Positions 35,109-46,710 of a DNA stretch of 64,000 nt are shown here, one piece after another. Location of the stretch: NCBI RefSeq assembly GCF_004193775.1, contig NC_041021.1:35599718-35663717 (forward strand), written 5' to 3'. The DNA comes from Glycine soja. Its lineage: Eukaryota > Streptophyta > Magnoliopsida > Fabales > Fabaceae. A program made the position numbers and the translations under genes. Position 1 is the first letter of the stretch, and each line of letters starts with the position of its first letter. The notes beneath the pieces were generated by a model. It ran no database searches and had not been told where the DNA came from. It saw nothing but the letters and a program-made list of their open reading frames with translations.

Positions 35109-35947
35109 GCAGTGTCCAAAGGTTCATAATAGCTAGTGTCGTGTTAGTGTTTAATTCTTTCGTGTTTTATGTTTAATTGTTAGTGTTGTGTTAGTGTGTG
35201 TGTTAGTGTTGTTTAGTGTCTTGGTATTTTATTTAGTGTGTGTTTTGTTTTAGTTTTTCTATTAAGCGCTTCTCCAGTTTCAGTTTTGGGTGTTTTGCTG
35301 TGAATAGTGTTTTGTGACGGATTTAGCGACCACTTTTGCTTGCGGCAAAACAGCGTAGTAGTGGAAATCATGTAGCGACGGATTTTAGCGACCACCCTTG
35401 CTGAATTAATTAGGATTTTTTGTTTTGGTAGCTAGATTTGTTATTTTTGGCTGAATTTTTTTGTGGTAACTTCTTTTGATCTATATTGTGTGGAAAAAAT
35501 ATTTGGAGCCCTTAGTTTGGTCAGATTTGAAAGTTCCAAAAAAGTAGCAAATTTGATTTTTGTCAAAATTTCAAACGACCATAACTTTTGCTCCGGGTAT
35601 CAGAATGACTATTATTATAGATGTATTTGGGGTAGAAAAAAACTTCCCATGCTATGGCAGCCCACCATAGGCCGATTGAGGTCTCCTTCTTCCAAAAATT
35701 GCAATTCTGTCAAAAGTTTTTTATTTTCCAAGTGTTATTCTCTTATTTTTCTTAACTTATCATTTTTAGCTTATATAGTTAGACTTCGAATTTTCATTTG
35801 AAATTTTTTGTGCTATCTTCTCATCATTTTATAAGTTTGCTCACAAAATTTCAAGTCATTTGGATATCATTTGAGGATAGCTGTAGTTCAAACCTACATT
35901 GTTACTTGCATAATAAGGCAACTAGTTGTACATGCTGAATATAGTGT
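35109..35947 (+). other. Athila-like 5' untranslated region
   Basis: Between PBS and gag. No domain is seen. It contains two copies of a GCGACCAC-type string (about 35325-35390) after ACGGATTT. The open frame 35463-35801 has no recognisable protein. Confidence 0.5.
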
Positions 35948-36952
35948 ATGACTAGAGGCAATCCATCTGACTTACAACCCTTTGATCCTGAGATAGATAA
36001 GACATTTCATAGATTAGTTACACATCATTTAGTACCTTTTGAGCATCCTGAGCATTTTGTTATTGGTGATTTTGAGCATTATAGTTTTGAACATTCTGAG
36101 AACATGGCACAACCTCCACCCCGTGAGAGGACTCTAAGGGAAATGGTTGCACCTGATTTCACCTACGAAAGCTTGTGCATCCAATACCCTGATGAGGATG
36201 TCCCATATATTCTTAAAACTGGACTGATCCATTTTCTTCCAAAGTTTCATGGCCTTGCAGGTGAAGACCCACACAAGCATCTGAAAGAATTCCATATTGT
36301 CTGCTCCACCATGAAACCACCAAATGTCCAGGAGGATCGCATATTTCTGAAGGCCTTTCCACATTCTTTAGAGGGAGTGGCAAAGGACCGGCTATATTAC
36401 TTTGCTCCAAGGTCCATCACGAGCTGGGATGACCTCAAGAGAGTATTCTTAGAAAAAAAATTTCCCTGCTTCTAGGACCACGACCATCAGAAAAGATATT
36501 TTAGGTATTAGACAACTCAGTGGAGAGAGCCTATATGAATACTGGGAGAGATTTAAAAAATTATGTGCCAGTTGCCCTCACCACCAGATTTCAGAGCAGC
36601 TTCTCCTCCAATATTTTTATGAAGGACTCAGCAACATGGAGAGAAGTATGATAGATGCTTCCAGTGGTGGAGCCCTTGGAGACATGACCCCTGCTAAAGC
36701 CAGAAATTTAATTGAGAAGATGGCTTCCAACTCCCAACAATTTAGTGCCAGAAGTGATGCTATTGTCATTAGAGGAGTGCATGAAGTAGCTACGAATTCA
36801 TCTTCATCAACCGAGACTAAAAAGCTTGAAGGTAAACTAGATGCATTGGTTAACCTGGTAACCCAACTGGCCATGAAACAACAAACAGTTGAGGCCCCTC
36901 CGCAACCTTCCCTTAAAGAACAGCTGAGGCAAATGACTATGCAAAACATGTA
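35948..36952 (+). pseudogene. Athila-like gag (broken)
   Basis: Retrotransposon gag. 35948-36475 encodes the N-terminal and matrix-like part (LREMVAPDFTYESLCIQYP; FHGLAGEDPHKHLKEFH; FLKAFPHSLEGVAKDRLYY; SWDDLKRVFLEKKF), matching the gag family PF03732. A frameshift near 36470 moves the continuation into the frame with RQLSGESLYEYWERFKKLC and QYFYEGL, then 36636-36952 (SGGALGDMTPAKARNLIEKM). It ends at a TAG at 36951. It would package element RNA in live copies. Confidence 0.9.
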
Positions 36953-37085
36953 GTTTCAACAAGAGACCAGAGCCTCCATTCAGAGCTTAACTAATCAAAT
37001 AGGAAAGTTGGCTACATAGTTAAATCAACAACAGTCCCAGAATTCTGATAGATTACCTTCTCAATCTGTCCAGAATCCCAAAAAT

Positions 37086-37961
37086 GTGAGTGCCATAACA
37101 TTGAGGTCAGGAAAACAGTGTCAAGGACCTCAACCAGTAGCATCTTCCTCATCCGCCAATGAACCTGCCCAACCTCACTCTACTCCAGAAAAAGATGATG
37201 ACAAAAATGTAAAGAGTAAGTTACCTAACAATTTTTATGCAGGTGAATCTAAAGAAAAGCAGCATATCCCTCTTCCATTCCCTCCAAGAGCAATTTCCAA
37301 CAAAAAAATGGAAAAGGCAGAGAAGGAGATCTAGGAAACATTTAGGAAAGTAGACGTAAACATACCTCTGTTGGATGCAATAAAGCAAATTCCAAGATAT
37401 GCTAAATTCTTGAAGGAGTTGTGCACTAATAAGCGGAAGCTTAAAGGAAGTGAAAGAATTAGTATGGGTAGAAATGTCTCCGCATTGATTGGTAAATCTG
37501 TTCCCCAAATCCCTGAAAAATGTAAAGATCCAGGTACATTCAGCTTACCTTGTATTATAGGGAACAGTAAGTTTGACAATGCCATGCTAGATTTAGGAGC
37601 TTCTGTTAGTGTGATGCCTCTGTCTATTTTTAATTCTTTATCTCTTGGTCCCTTACAGTCAACTGATGTGGTAATTCATTTAGCTAATAGAAATGTTGCC
37701 TATCCTGCTAGTTTCATAGAGGATGTCTTAGTTAGAGTTGGTTAACTGATTTTCCCTGTTAATTTTTATATTTTGAATATGGAGGAGGGATTTTCTAAAG
37801 AATCAGTTCCCATCATTCTAGGCGGACCTTTTATGAAAACTGCTAGAACTAAGATAGATGTATATGCAGGCACACTATCTATGGAGTTTGGTGATATAAC
37901 TGTTCATTTTAATATTATTGATGCTATGAAACACCCATCTGAAGATCTTTCTGTATTTTAA
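37086..37961 (+). pseudogene. Athila-like protease region (broken)
   Basis: 37086-37334 has AITLRSGK, the usual gag-protease junction block of Athila elements. 37371-37745 carries the aspartic protease core, with LDLGASVSVMP as the D-[LS]-G active site and IPEKCKDPGTFSLPC before it. 37773-37961 follows in another frame (LGGPFMKTARTKIDV). Stops at 37332 and 37743 and frame changes break it. A 49-bp tandem duplication begins at 37907 and adds another shift. Confidence 0.85.
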
Positions 37962-38004
37962 TATTATTGATGCTATGAAACACCCATCTTCATGCATTGA
38001 ATCT
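37907..38004. repeat. 49-bp tandem duplication
   Basis: The string TTTTAATATTATTGATGC starts at 37907 and again at 37956, and the match continues through the CACCCATCT that follows. Forty-nine is not a multiple of three, so the duplication shifts the frame. Confidence 0.85.
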
Positions 38005-38978
38005 GAATTTGTTCTTGATCATATATCTGAATTTGATGCCGAGAGTGAATCTGAATTTGATATTGATTACATGTCTGGTGATGTTTTACCTCTTGAGATT
38101 GATTTTATAGAGTCAGATGGAACTAACCATGTTTCAGGAAGTACACATACCTCTGACTTTCTTTATGAGGTACAGGTTGAGAAACCATCTCTTTCTACCA
38201 TTATCCACTGCCATTCATTGACCAGATGCATGAACGCCTGGCAGGTAAATCTCATTACTGTTTCCTTGATGGTTTTTCTGGTTATATGCAAATCACTATT
38301 ACTCCTGAGGATTAGGAAAAGACCACATTCACTTGCCCCTTCGACACTTTTGCCTATAGGAGAATGTCTTTCGGCCTGTGCAATGCCCCCGGTACCTTCC
38401 AGCGGTGCATGATTAGTATTTTTAGTGATTTTTTAGAAAATTACATAGAGGTGTTTATGGATGATTTCACTGTATATGGATCCTCTTTTGATGTTTGTTT
38501 GGATATTCTGGAAAAGGTTTTGAGTAGATGCACTGAAACTAACCTTGTTCTAAATTTTGAAAAATGTCATTTTATGGTTGAGCAAGGTATAGTTTTAGGC
38601 CACATTATTTCCAATAAGGGCATTGAAGTAGATCCTGCAAAAATTTCTGTTATTTCACAATTTCCTTACCCTTCTTGCGTGCGAGAGGTGCGATCTTTTC
38701 TTGGTCATGCAGGATTCTACAGGCGCTTTATAAGAGATTTTAGCAAAGTAGCCCTTCCACTATTTAACTTGTTGCAAAAGGAGGTGGATTTTGACTTTAA
38801 TGATAAATGCAAAGAGGCCTTTCATTGCCTCAAAAGAGCATTGTCTATCACCCCTATCATTCAGGCACCTGATTGGACAACCCCATTTGAGCTAATGTGC
38901 GATGCATCCAATTACACATTGGGGGTTGTCCAGGCTCAAAAGATCTCCTTACTTCAGCTTACTTCTTTTCCACCTTGA
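37975..38978 (+). pseudogene. Athila-like reverse transcriptase, truncated at both ends
   Basis: 37975-38200 is an acidic linker. RT homology begins abruptly near 38200 (the SHYCFLDGFSGYMQI block, partly out of frame) and stops in the track of the TTFTCPF block near 38314. 38364-38978 then reads MSFGLCNAPGTFQRCM, VFMDDFTVYGSSF (catalytic F-MDD), LNFEKCHFMV, EVRSFLGHAGFYRRFI and the first RNase H residues (FELMCDASNYTLG). The frame then runs into unrelated sequence. The N-terminal third of RT, most of RNase H and all of integrase are deleted. Confidence 0.9.
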
Positions 38979-40517
38979 CTTAGGGAGTTTTTCTTTTCCC
39001 ATCCCCTTCTTTACTTTTATTACATTTTTCCGATTCTATTTGATGGTTTAATTTCTTTTAATCTTTTAGTTGTGCTACATTGAGGATAATGTGTTGTTTA
39101 AGTATGGGGGGAGTGTTCTTTGGTTTTGGTTTTGTTAGTTGTGTTAAATTAGTTTACTTTTGTTAGTTTTGTTGGGTTCTAGTTTAATCTTGTTAGTTTT
39201 GTTGTGTTAAATTTGCATGTTTGTCTTTGAATTATAGGATATGTTCAAGTAATGGGTAATTGTTCTGAAAATGAAAGTCTCTTGACAATTTGTGACTTGA
39301 AATCCTTGTTTTTCCTTTACATGTCATGATAGTTTTGAAAGCTCAATTTGAAAGTGATAAGTTTACTTTTGTGAGAATTTGAGCCATCCATCATCATAAT
39401 CTTTTTGTGTGTTTTGCCCTATTGATTGCTTGCACAATAGCCTTGGCTTGATTCTTGTTGATGCTTCCAAATTCACATACATATTTGGAAATGATTTAGG
39501 CAATTTCGTTCTTATAAGCTTATAGCCAAATGGACTTACCTTGAATTAATTCCTTTGATAGCCCCTTTGAGCCAATTTTCCCCTTTCTTTGTTTTGAAGC
39601 TCATTACAAGCCTTAAGTGAAAAACCTCATTATCACCTTACCCTTAAGGAATTTTGGAGCTTTGGAATTGTTTTGGGAATAAGCTGGGAATAAGTGTGGG
39701 GGGGTATGTTTCATAGGAAGATATGATTTTTGGCCATGCTTAATGTTTTATTTTGGCCATGCTTGATGTATATATATATATTGCCTAGTTCTTTCTTTAA
39801 TCTTCAATTTCGTACTGTTCAATCAAAAAAATAAATAAAAAATGAAAAATGAAAAAAAATTCAGTTGCTGCAAATTCTGCAATTTTGTACTATTCAAAAA
39901 AAGAAGAAGAAGAAGAAGAAGAAAATAAGTGAAGTTGAATAAATAAGGTCTTGATTTGAGAACTTGATTTGGGAGCCTTGGTTGATTTTGTTGATATTAG
40001 AGGGTTTGGGTTTACTACTTGTGCTTAATTTCCACTTATTCCCCATTACTCCTCTATTCCTTTGGGATTTAGCTACTTATTCCATATTTTTTTCCCTACC
40101 TTGTCCTTGGCCCCATTACAACCTTTAAAGACCTTTTGATCCTCATATGCATGTGTTGTCAAGTCGTTTATCAATTTTAGAATGTTGCCAATTCTATGTG
40201 GTGTTTGTTTTCATGGGTGCTTCAAGAGTAAACAGTAGCCTAGACACTTGAGAGATAGAGAGTATATCTTGTGAGGCTTAATCATTTTTCATTATTGAGC
40301 TGATTAACTATTTTGCCATGATTGGGTTGCTTGGATGATTTTCATGAATGTCTTGACTCTTTGGATCTCTTCATGTTAGATGTTACCCATTCCTTTCATT
40401 CCTTGATGTTCATTGAGAAATATGTAAATGTTTTTGTTTGTCTCTCTTTGATATCCTTGGATTTTGTTCTTTATTTCATTTTGCCCAGGAGTGCAAAAGG
40501 CTAAGTATGGGGGGTTT
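38979..40517 (+). other. Athila-like 3' untranslated region with repeated G tracts
   Basis: Noncoding, as usual in Athila elements upstream of the 3' LTR. PPT-like tracts occur at 39101 (AGTATGGGGGGAG), 39695 (GTGGGGGGGTATG) and 40503-40517 (AAGTATGGGGGGTTT); the last abuts the LTR. An AAG trinucleotide run lies at about 39900-39925. The 60-residue frame at 40322 has no recognisable protein. Confidence 0.7.
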
Positions 40518-40839
40518 TGATGTGCCATTATTTTCTCCTATTTCTTAACCCTTTTTGCACCATTTTAAGTACTGATTAATCTTAATTGTCAAATTAATTA
40601 GGCAGTTTTATTATTTGGGCCCATTAAGCTAATTTGATGTTTTTAATCAAATTCTACAAAATTAGATCTTATCTTATCTAGATATTATTTAGATTTGATC
40701 TCATCTAGATATTATTTAATCTAGATCTTATCTTATCTTACCTAGATTTGAATTTAATTTATTTATGGGCTTGGATTTAAAAGAGATTTGTAAGCTTTGG
40801 GGCTGAAAAACTATATAACAGCACCAAGGTTCTAGTTTA

Positions 40840-40875
<36 letters not shown>

Positions 40876-41528
40876 TCTCTTTCTCTTTTATTATCATTTT
40901 TTTTTACAATTCCAGTTCAGACTTTTAGTTTTATCAATAAAATTTCGTTATCTATTTGATTAATGGAAGGCTAAGTCCGCAGCGTTGTTTTCCCTTGAAG
41001 ATCAAGCACAGTTCTCTTTGAGGTTCTATTATTACTGTTAAATTCTGTTCAGTTTTTCCTCTTCACTAATTACTCTGAATTTGTTGCTATTAATTCATGC
41101 ATGCTTAGTGCTTGATTAATTGTCTCTGCGCTTAATTTACGTTCATGCTTAATGATCGTTTATGAGTAATTGGTGTGTGTGATGCTTAATCACATAATGA
41201 ATGCTTTATGTTAAATTTCGCTTAGTAATTTAATTTAGGGTTGGATTAAGTGGTTGAACTGATAAAGGACAAATTCTCGCAACCTAGGATAAGAGACTTG
41301 CTTGTGAATCAAGGGGAAGCAACGTATTTTAATTCTGATAATTTCTAATTCAATTTTACTCGCTGTTTAATTTACAAAAGCAAACAACCCCCCCCCCCCC
41401 AATTTGTTACTATTTCCTACTATCTGTTATGAACATTTGGTGTATCATTGCTCGTTGGGAAACGACCTAGGATCACTTCCTAGTTACTACATTTTAATAT
41501 TTATTTGATTCGGGTACGGCCTCGATCA
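40518..41528 (+). repeat. Athila-like 3' LTR
   Basis: 1011 bp, TGATGTGCC...GATCA, matching 34008-35086 apart from the 68 bp net length difference and scattered substitutions. It has an expanded CT run near 40840-40880 and a C run near 41389. Confidence 0.95.
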
Positions 41529-42869
41529 AACATGAACCACTATCTACAATGAGAGAACATGTGTTATAAAAAATTTTACACCTTGTGTGAAAAGTATTCT
41601 CTTTTTGAGATTGGGTCAAGTCACAAGATTGACCTCCTAGAAGCCTTTTGACCATTAGAAGGTCCCCTTCTTCTTGGGGGTAGATTTCTTCACTAGATTC
41701 TTCCCCTTTTGCTTCTTCACTTTCACTAGAGGAAGGTGAAGTAGTAACCTCATCTTGGCTACTATAAATGTTTTGGTCTCTCATAATCATGGTTTTCTTG
41801 GTGGGGCATTGAGAAGGAATGTGTCCTCTTCCAAGACATTTAAAGCACTTTATAGAGCTAGTATTCTCTTGCATACTAGCCTTAGGGGATTGCTTTTCTA
41901 TTGTCTTCCCCTTATCATCTTTGGGCTTAGAAGGTGCAGCCCCTAAGATGCCTTGACCTTGCTCTTTCTTTGGATAAGAGTGAGAGCCATAAGATTTTGA
42001 AGTAAGGTTCCTTTTAAGTTATTGCTCTACCCTTATGCAAAGTTGGACTAGGTCATCTAGGTCCCTATATGGAAGGAGCTCAACCTTGTCCCTAACTTCC
42101 ATATTAAGTCCACTAAGGAACCTAGCAATACTTTTTCTTTCCTCCTTCCTAAGCCCAGCTCTCAAAAGGAGTAGTTCCATTTGTTGCCTATACTCTTCAA
42201 CACTTATACTCCCTTGTCTAAGCCTTTGGAGCTTGTCCATAAGCTCCCTTTCATAGTAGGAGGGGATGTGCCTCTTCCTAAGGGCACTTTTCAAGTCATT
42301 CAAATACTCTACTAGAGGATCCCCATGAATCCTTCTTTCCCTAACAAGGGAAGTCCACCAATAAAGTGCATACCTTTAGAAGCTAAGGGTAGCCAAAGGA
42401 ACCTTCCTTTTCTCACTTGTATGATGGCAAGCAAAGAGTTGCTCAACCTTCATTTTCCAATCTAAATAAGCCTCTACATTGTCCTTCCCATGGAAGTATG
42501 GGAGGTTAATGTTAGCCTCTTGAGGTTTTCTTTCCTTTTCTCTCCTATGGGAGTGAGGTCTAGGATGTGACCTATGTCTTCCTCTATAATAGTCACTAAA
42601 TTCTTCACTTAGGCTCTTGCAAAAGTCATGACTACTATAGGAGGCATGTTTTTCTTTTTCCATTTCTTTCATTATTTTTCTTCTTTCTTCCTTTCTTATT
42701 TTGTCTCTTTCATCTTGACTTATTTCTTCCACTCTTTTTTTCCTTTTTCTTTTCTCTTTTGTTTTTCTTTCCATAACTTAAGGGATCTCAACCCATCCAA
42801 TATCTTATACAAAGGGTTATTAGGAGTAGAACCCTCACCATTAATACTAGATGAAGAATGAAGACTCAT
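41529..42869 (-). pseudogene. outer gypsy gag with zinc knuckle and start of protease
   Basis: Read downwards from the ATG at 42869 (MSLHSSSSINGEG). 42774-42376 is a highly charged Lys/Glu/Arg stretch, then NLPYFHGKDNVEAYLDWKMK, the gag entry block. 42303-42019 continues gag (LMDKLQRLRQGSISVEEY; FLSGLNMEVRDKVEL). The CCHC knuckle CFKCLGRGHIPSQC is in 41874-41494, followed by an acidic Ser/Glu linker and the protease active site DSGSC near 41535. The frame is cut by a shift near 42770, a stop near 42305 and another near 42017. The Athila-like insertion interrupts just after DSGSC. Confidence 0.9.
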
Positions 42870-43978
42870 GTTAGTTCCTAAGTTGTGGTTCTTTCTTGTT
42901 GGAGGTTTGAAAAAAAAAAGGTAAAAGAAACTATGGTTGAAACTAACCAAAATAAACACTAAAAGAGGTGTGAAAGATAAGGTAAAAACTAATTGGTAAA
43001 AGGCAAGCTATCTAGGCGATTTGACAATGGAAGGTAAATGAAATAAGCTATGAAAGTAAACAAGAAATTAAAGTGCAAGAAATATAAACTAGGCAAATCC
43101 TAAGAGTGTTTGGATGACCACATTTAAGGTTCCCAACAAAACACTCACTATCCTAAGGGAAAATTGCCTAAAATTATTACACACAAATGGAAGTTTGGTA
43201 ACCTATTGGAGGCTCCCAACACACTTCCAATGAAAGACCTTTTTGTTACAAAAACTTGAAAGCAATGAAGGTAAGTAAATTGTCAATTACAAAATTACAA
43301 AACGGTCCTCAATTTTGGTGGTTGTTATCCCTTTGGTGATTCCCTCAATTTTGAGTGCTTCTTAGTCCAATAGTTCTTAAGGTGGTTGGCCCCTTGCTTC
43401 TTGACTCAAATTCTTCAAGGGATGGCACCAATCCTCCTTTCCAATTCCCTATATAGCAACTCACAAACAAGGAAACAAAGAGACAAGCAATAACCAAAGA
43501 CCAAAAAAAGTGAAATGAAAGCTAAACCAATAGAGTTTTAACAAGAAAAATTTTCAAGGATTATTCAACAATTAAAGCAATGAAAATCACATAAAAGCAA
43601 GCTAGGACTCAAAGAGAAATTAAGAATGGCTCTAGAGTAGAGTAAAAAAAATTAAAAAATAAGACTCAAGAAACCTCTAGTTTTGGCACTTTTTTCACAC
43701 TAATTTTCAATTGAAATTTCAAAACTAATATTGGTATAAAATAGGCACCAAAAAAACATGATTCAAGAGTAGATCTATAAAATTTGAACCATAGAAATGC
43801 AAGAACAAGTGTAGATCTAAGATTTAATCGGTTTATTTTTTTGAATCTACTCTAAACAGCACCAAACCACAAGACAATGGAGGATATACATGCAGAATAA
43901 GATGAAGAACAAGAAATTAAAGTGAATTGACCAAATAAAAAGATAGAGGAAGCAAAAGAACATCACCTAGACGAAGAT
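42870..43978 (-). other. outer gypsy 5' untranslated region
   Basis: About 1.1 kb between PBS and gag without a recognisable frame. AT-rich, with several GAAGG- and CAAG-rich stretches. Confidence 0.6.
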
Positions 43979-43991
43979 GCTCTTGATACCA
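43979..43991 (-). promoter_or_regulatory. outer gypsy primer binding site
   Basis: Plus-strand GCTCTTGATACCA, i.e. TGGTATCAAGAGC on the element strand, 2 bp from the 5' LTR. It resembles a tRNA-Met-type PBS. Confidence 0.8.
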
Positions 43992-43993
43992 CA

Positions 43994-44958
43994 TGATGTA
44001 GCTCCATGTGGAGCTTGTAGGCCTTGAATCTTCTTCATCAATGGAGTCCTTTGCTTCTTTAATATCAACGACAGCAGAATGGAGAAGGAAGAAATATGAT
44101 TGGAGATGCCACTTCAAGGACAAGATGAGTCAAGAAGAAGCTCACAACCATAGGAAGCCATGGATAAGAGCTTGAAGGAAGGAAAAGATTAGTGGAGGGA
44201 GAGGGAGAGAAGGAGCACGAAATTTTGTGCCTCAAATGAGGTATGAACTTTGAAGTCTAATTCTCAAATGATCAAAGTTAAAAAAATGCACACACATGAC
44301 CTCTATTTATAGCCTAAGTGTCACACAAAATTGGAGGGAAATTTGAATTTCTATTCAAATTTCACTTGAATTTGAAATTGAATTTGTGGAGCCAAAATTT
44401 CACTAATTATGATTAGTGAATTTTAGTTATGGTTCAGCCCACTAATCCAAGATCAAGTCCAAGATTCTCCACTAAGTGTGCTTAGGTGTCATGAGGCATG
44501 TAAAGCATGAAGGACATGCACAAAGTGTGACTATATGATGTGGCAATGGGGTGTAGCAAGCAAATACTCACCTCTCCCTCTAAAATTTAATTGGATTGGG
44601 CTTCCCCCAATTCAATTAAATTTATTTCCCAACACACACATCACATATTCACTTAATGCATATGAAATTACAAAACTACCCATAATACAAAAACACCCTA
44701 AAATACAAGGGTTGAAAAATCCTACCTTTCTAGGGTACCCTACCTACATTATGGAGCCCTAAATACAAGGCCCAAAAATAATGAAATCCTAATCTAATAT
44801 GTAAAAAGATAAGTGGATCCAACCTTGGCCCATGGGTTCAGAAATCTACCCTTAGGTTCATGAGAACCCTATGGCATTCTTCAGCAGCTCTAGCCCAATC
44901 CTCTTAGAGCCTCTTGCTCATGGCTCTGGTGACTGGTCCCTTCCTAGGGAGGATTGCA
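43994..44958 (-). repeat. outer gypsy 5' LTR
   Basis: 965 bp, TGATGTAGCTCC...GATTGCA, homologous to 29782-30757. Confidence 0.9.
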
Positions 44959-44961
44959 TTA

Positions 44962-46710
44962 GCTCTCGACCTTCTCCAAGTTGGCCTTTAAGTTGTCAGT
45001 ACTAGAAGAACCTTGAAGATGTTGAGCAATTTTCGCGACCCTCAACTAAAAGGCCTTGAAATTTGCCCAATTGGTTGCATCATCATTCTTGTTCAACACA
45101 TTACGACCATGGTCCTAGATAAGGCTTGAATCAATTAGTCAATTCAGAGCAAATTCCTTAATGAAGAATCCTTGATTCCTCAAGGCCAAAAGGGAGAACA
45201 GTGGGTTGATCAAAAGGAACTCTAGCATCTGCTATTTCATCTTTTTTGCCTCCTTACAATTGGGTTCTTTATGCCCAGAAGGTTTTGTCTAGCCACTCTT
45301 GTGATCTTGGCTCCACTTCTTATTCTTGTGTTTGTCTTTGCCCTTGGGTTCCTTGGAACCAAAGGGGATGATATCCTCCAAAGGGTTCCTCAAATCGAGG
45401 GTTTGGTTAACAAGCGGCACTGGGATTGTGTTGTCAGCAGAAGAAGGAACACGATTTTCATGAGTGAGGCGGAATGTTGCCATCTTGCCACCACCTTGAG
45501 CCATGATCCCTGAAACAAGTTAAAAATAGTAAATTAGAAAGTTTGAGCGAAAATCAGCATTTGCGTATAGAAAAAACAACTGACCCTCAAGATCTTGAAT
45601 GAGATTAGGAGACCAAAGAAGTGAAACTACAGGTCAAGCAGGGAGATGACGAGGGAGGGATTCGAGGAAGGTGAGGTCTCAAAGTTCTTCTTTAATCAGA
45701 TACTCCTTGGGATGCTCGTCAAATCGACGAGGACATTGTTGCCAATAAAAGGGGAACAAAGGCTTCCCTACCGAGTTGAAGAAAAGTTGTTTCCAGCAAT
45801 CAACCTTATTGTTAATTTAAAGTAGTCGATCTTGAAATTCTTATATGAAGAAGTAAACGTGTGAAAGAGGGGAGACATAATCCAAATTAGAGACACCCAC
45901 CACGCCTTCTTGTGTGACCGACAACAAAATAATGAAGAAACGAGCAGGGGTGGCCTTAACATAGGTATACAAACATAGTGCCTGTAATGCTTGAAAGGCA
46001 GTCCACCCATTTGGATGCAACTGCGATGGAGCCACATTCAAAATGAGAAGGACACCCATGGTAAAATCATCAAAGGGAACCCTCACATGTAGATATCCAA
46101 ACAAGCATTTGTACATATAAAAAAATCCTTATTCATGAATACAAACTCAGGTGGAGGGGTGGCATCTAACCGAACCATCCAAAGAGTAATTGGACAATGT
46201 TCATCTTTTCGAATAGTACTAATAGGAAGCCAACTGAGAAGATTTATGATGTCTAATATATCATTGTAGCTAGAAAAGAAAGTTCTCACTTCTTTTTCTA
46301 CCCATTTGTAGCCCAAAAAGGTAATAGGGGGCACATCTTCTTCTCCATTAGCACGTGTTGGCACTTTTGCAACACCACCTGAACAGAAGGGTCATGGGAA
46401 CCCACATTTGCCTCTTCGGCTTCTTGGGAAAGAGGCCTCGAAATCTCGTATGCAGCGGTAATCCCTATATCTGGAATCTCTCCTATATTAACAGCCACAC
46501 TCTTCAGAAGTTGATTCAAGAAGGCTGAGAAAGTTGATAGACTCCCCATTATCATTAGTAGATGAATCCTCTTCTAAAGTAGAAATAAGCTGAAGAAATT
46601 GTGACCAAAACAGACATGTTTGAAGACACCTCCAACACCTCCTCATTGAACCCTTGAACCTCAAAGCCAAGCCCTTCGATCTCCCTCAATGAAACCTTTG
46701 TCGAAACCAT
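44962..46710 (-). pseudogene. gypsy-type gag-like gene, 5' part (PF04195-like)
   Basis: Minus-strand frames from a likely ATG at 46710 downwards: 46670-46488, 46555-46298, 46364-46083, 46116-45841 and 45504-45289. The piece VRVPFDDFTMGVLLILNVAP followed by SQLHPNGWTAFQALQ matches the 'putative gypsy type transposon' family PF04195 (the LHPN-W block). 45504-45289 is a basic linker (KEPKGKDKHKNKKWSQDHK). Near 45000 traces of a coiled coil (KANLEKVES) lead to the LTR edge and continue at 29781. At least four frame changes make it a pseudogene. Its role in live elements is not well defined. Confidence 0.6.

Larger units (their letters stand above)
34008..41528 (+). mobile_element. Athila-like Ty3/gypsy element, internally deleted, TSD AACAT
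   Basis: A 7521 bp plus-strand element inside the protease region of the outer gypsy element. LTRs are 34008-35086 and 40518-41528, and the target duplication AACAT is perfect (34003-34007 and 41529-41533). The PBS TGGCGCCGTTGCCGGGGA is the type used by Athila/Tat-lineage elements. gag and protease are present but broken. The RT has lost its N-terminal part, RNase H is cut short and integrase is missing, so it is a non-autonomous deletion derivative. A 1.5 kb noncoding stretch with repeated GTATGGGGGG tracts precedes the 3' LTR. Confidence 0.9.
29782..44958 (-). mobile_element. Ty3/gypsy retrotransposon, decayed, itself interrupted
   Basis: LTRs at 29782-30757 and 43994-44958, the PBS beside the right LTR and the PPT beside the left one give a minus orientation. 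Internal order: gag (42869 downwards), zinc knuckle, protease, [insertion 34008-41528], rest of protease, RT, RNase H, integrase. Integrase follows RT and RNase H, as in Ty3/gypsy and not in copia. Stops and frameshifts are frequent. Both flanks share AGCTCT (29776-29781 and 44961-44966), a likely target duplication, but two extra T's sit between it and the TG...CA end on the right. Without the inner insertion the element is about 7.65 kb. Confidence 0.9.
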
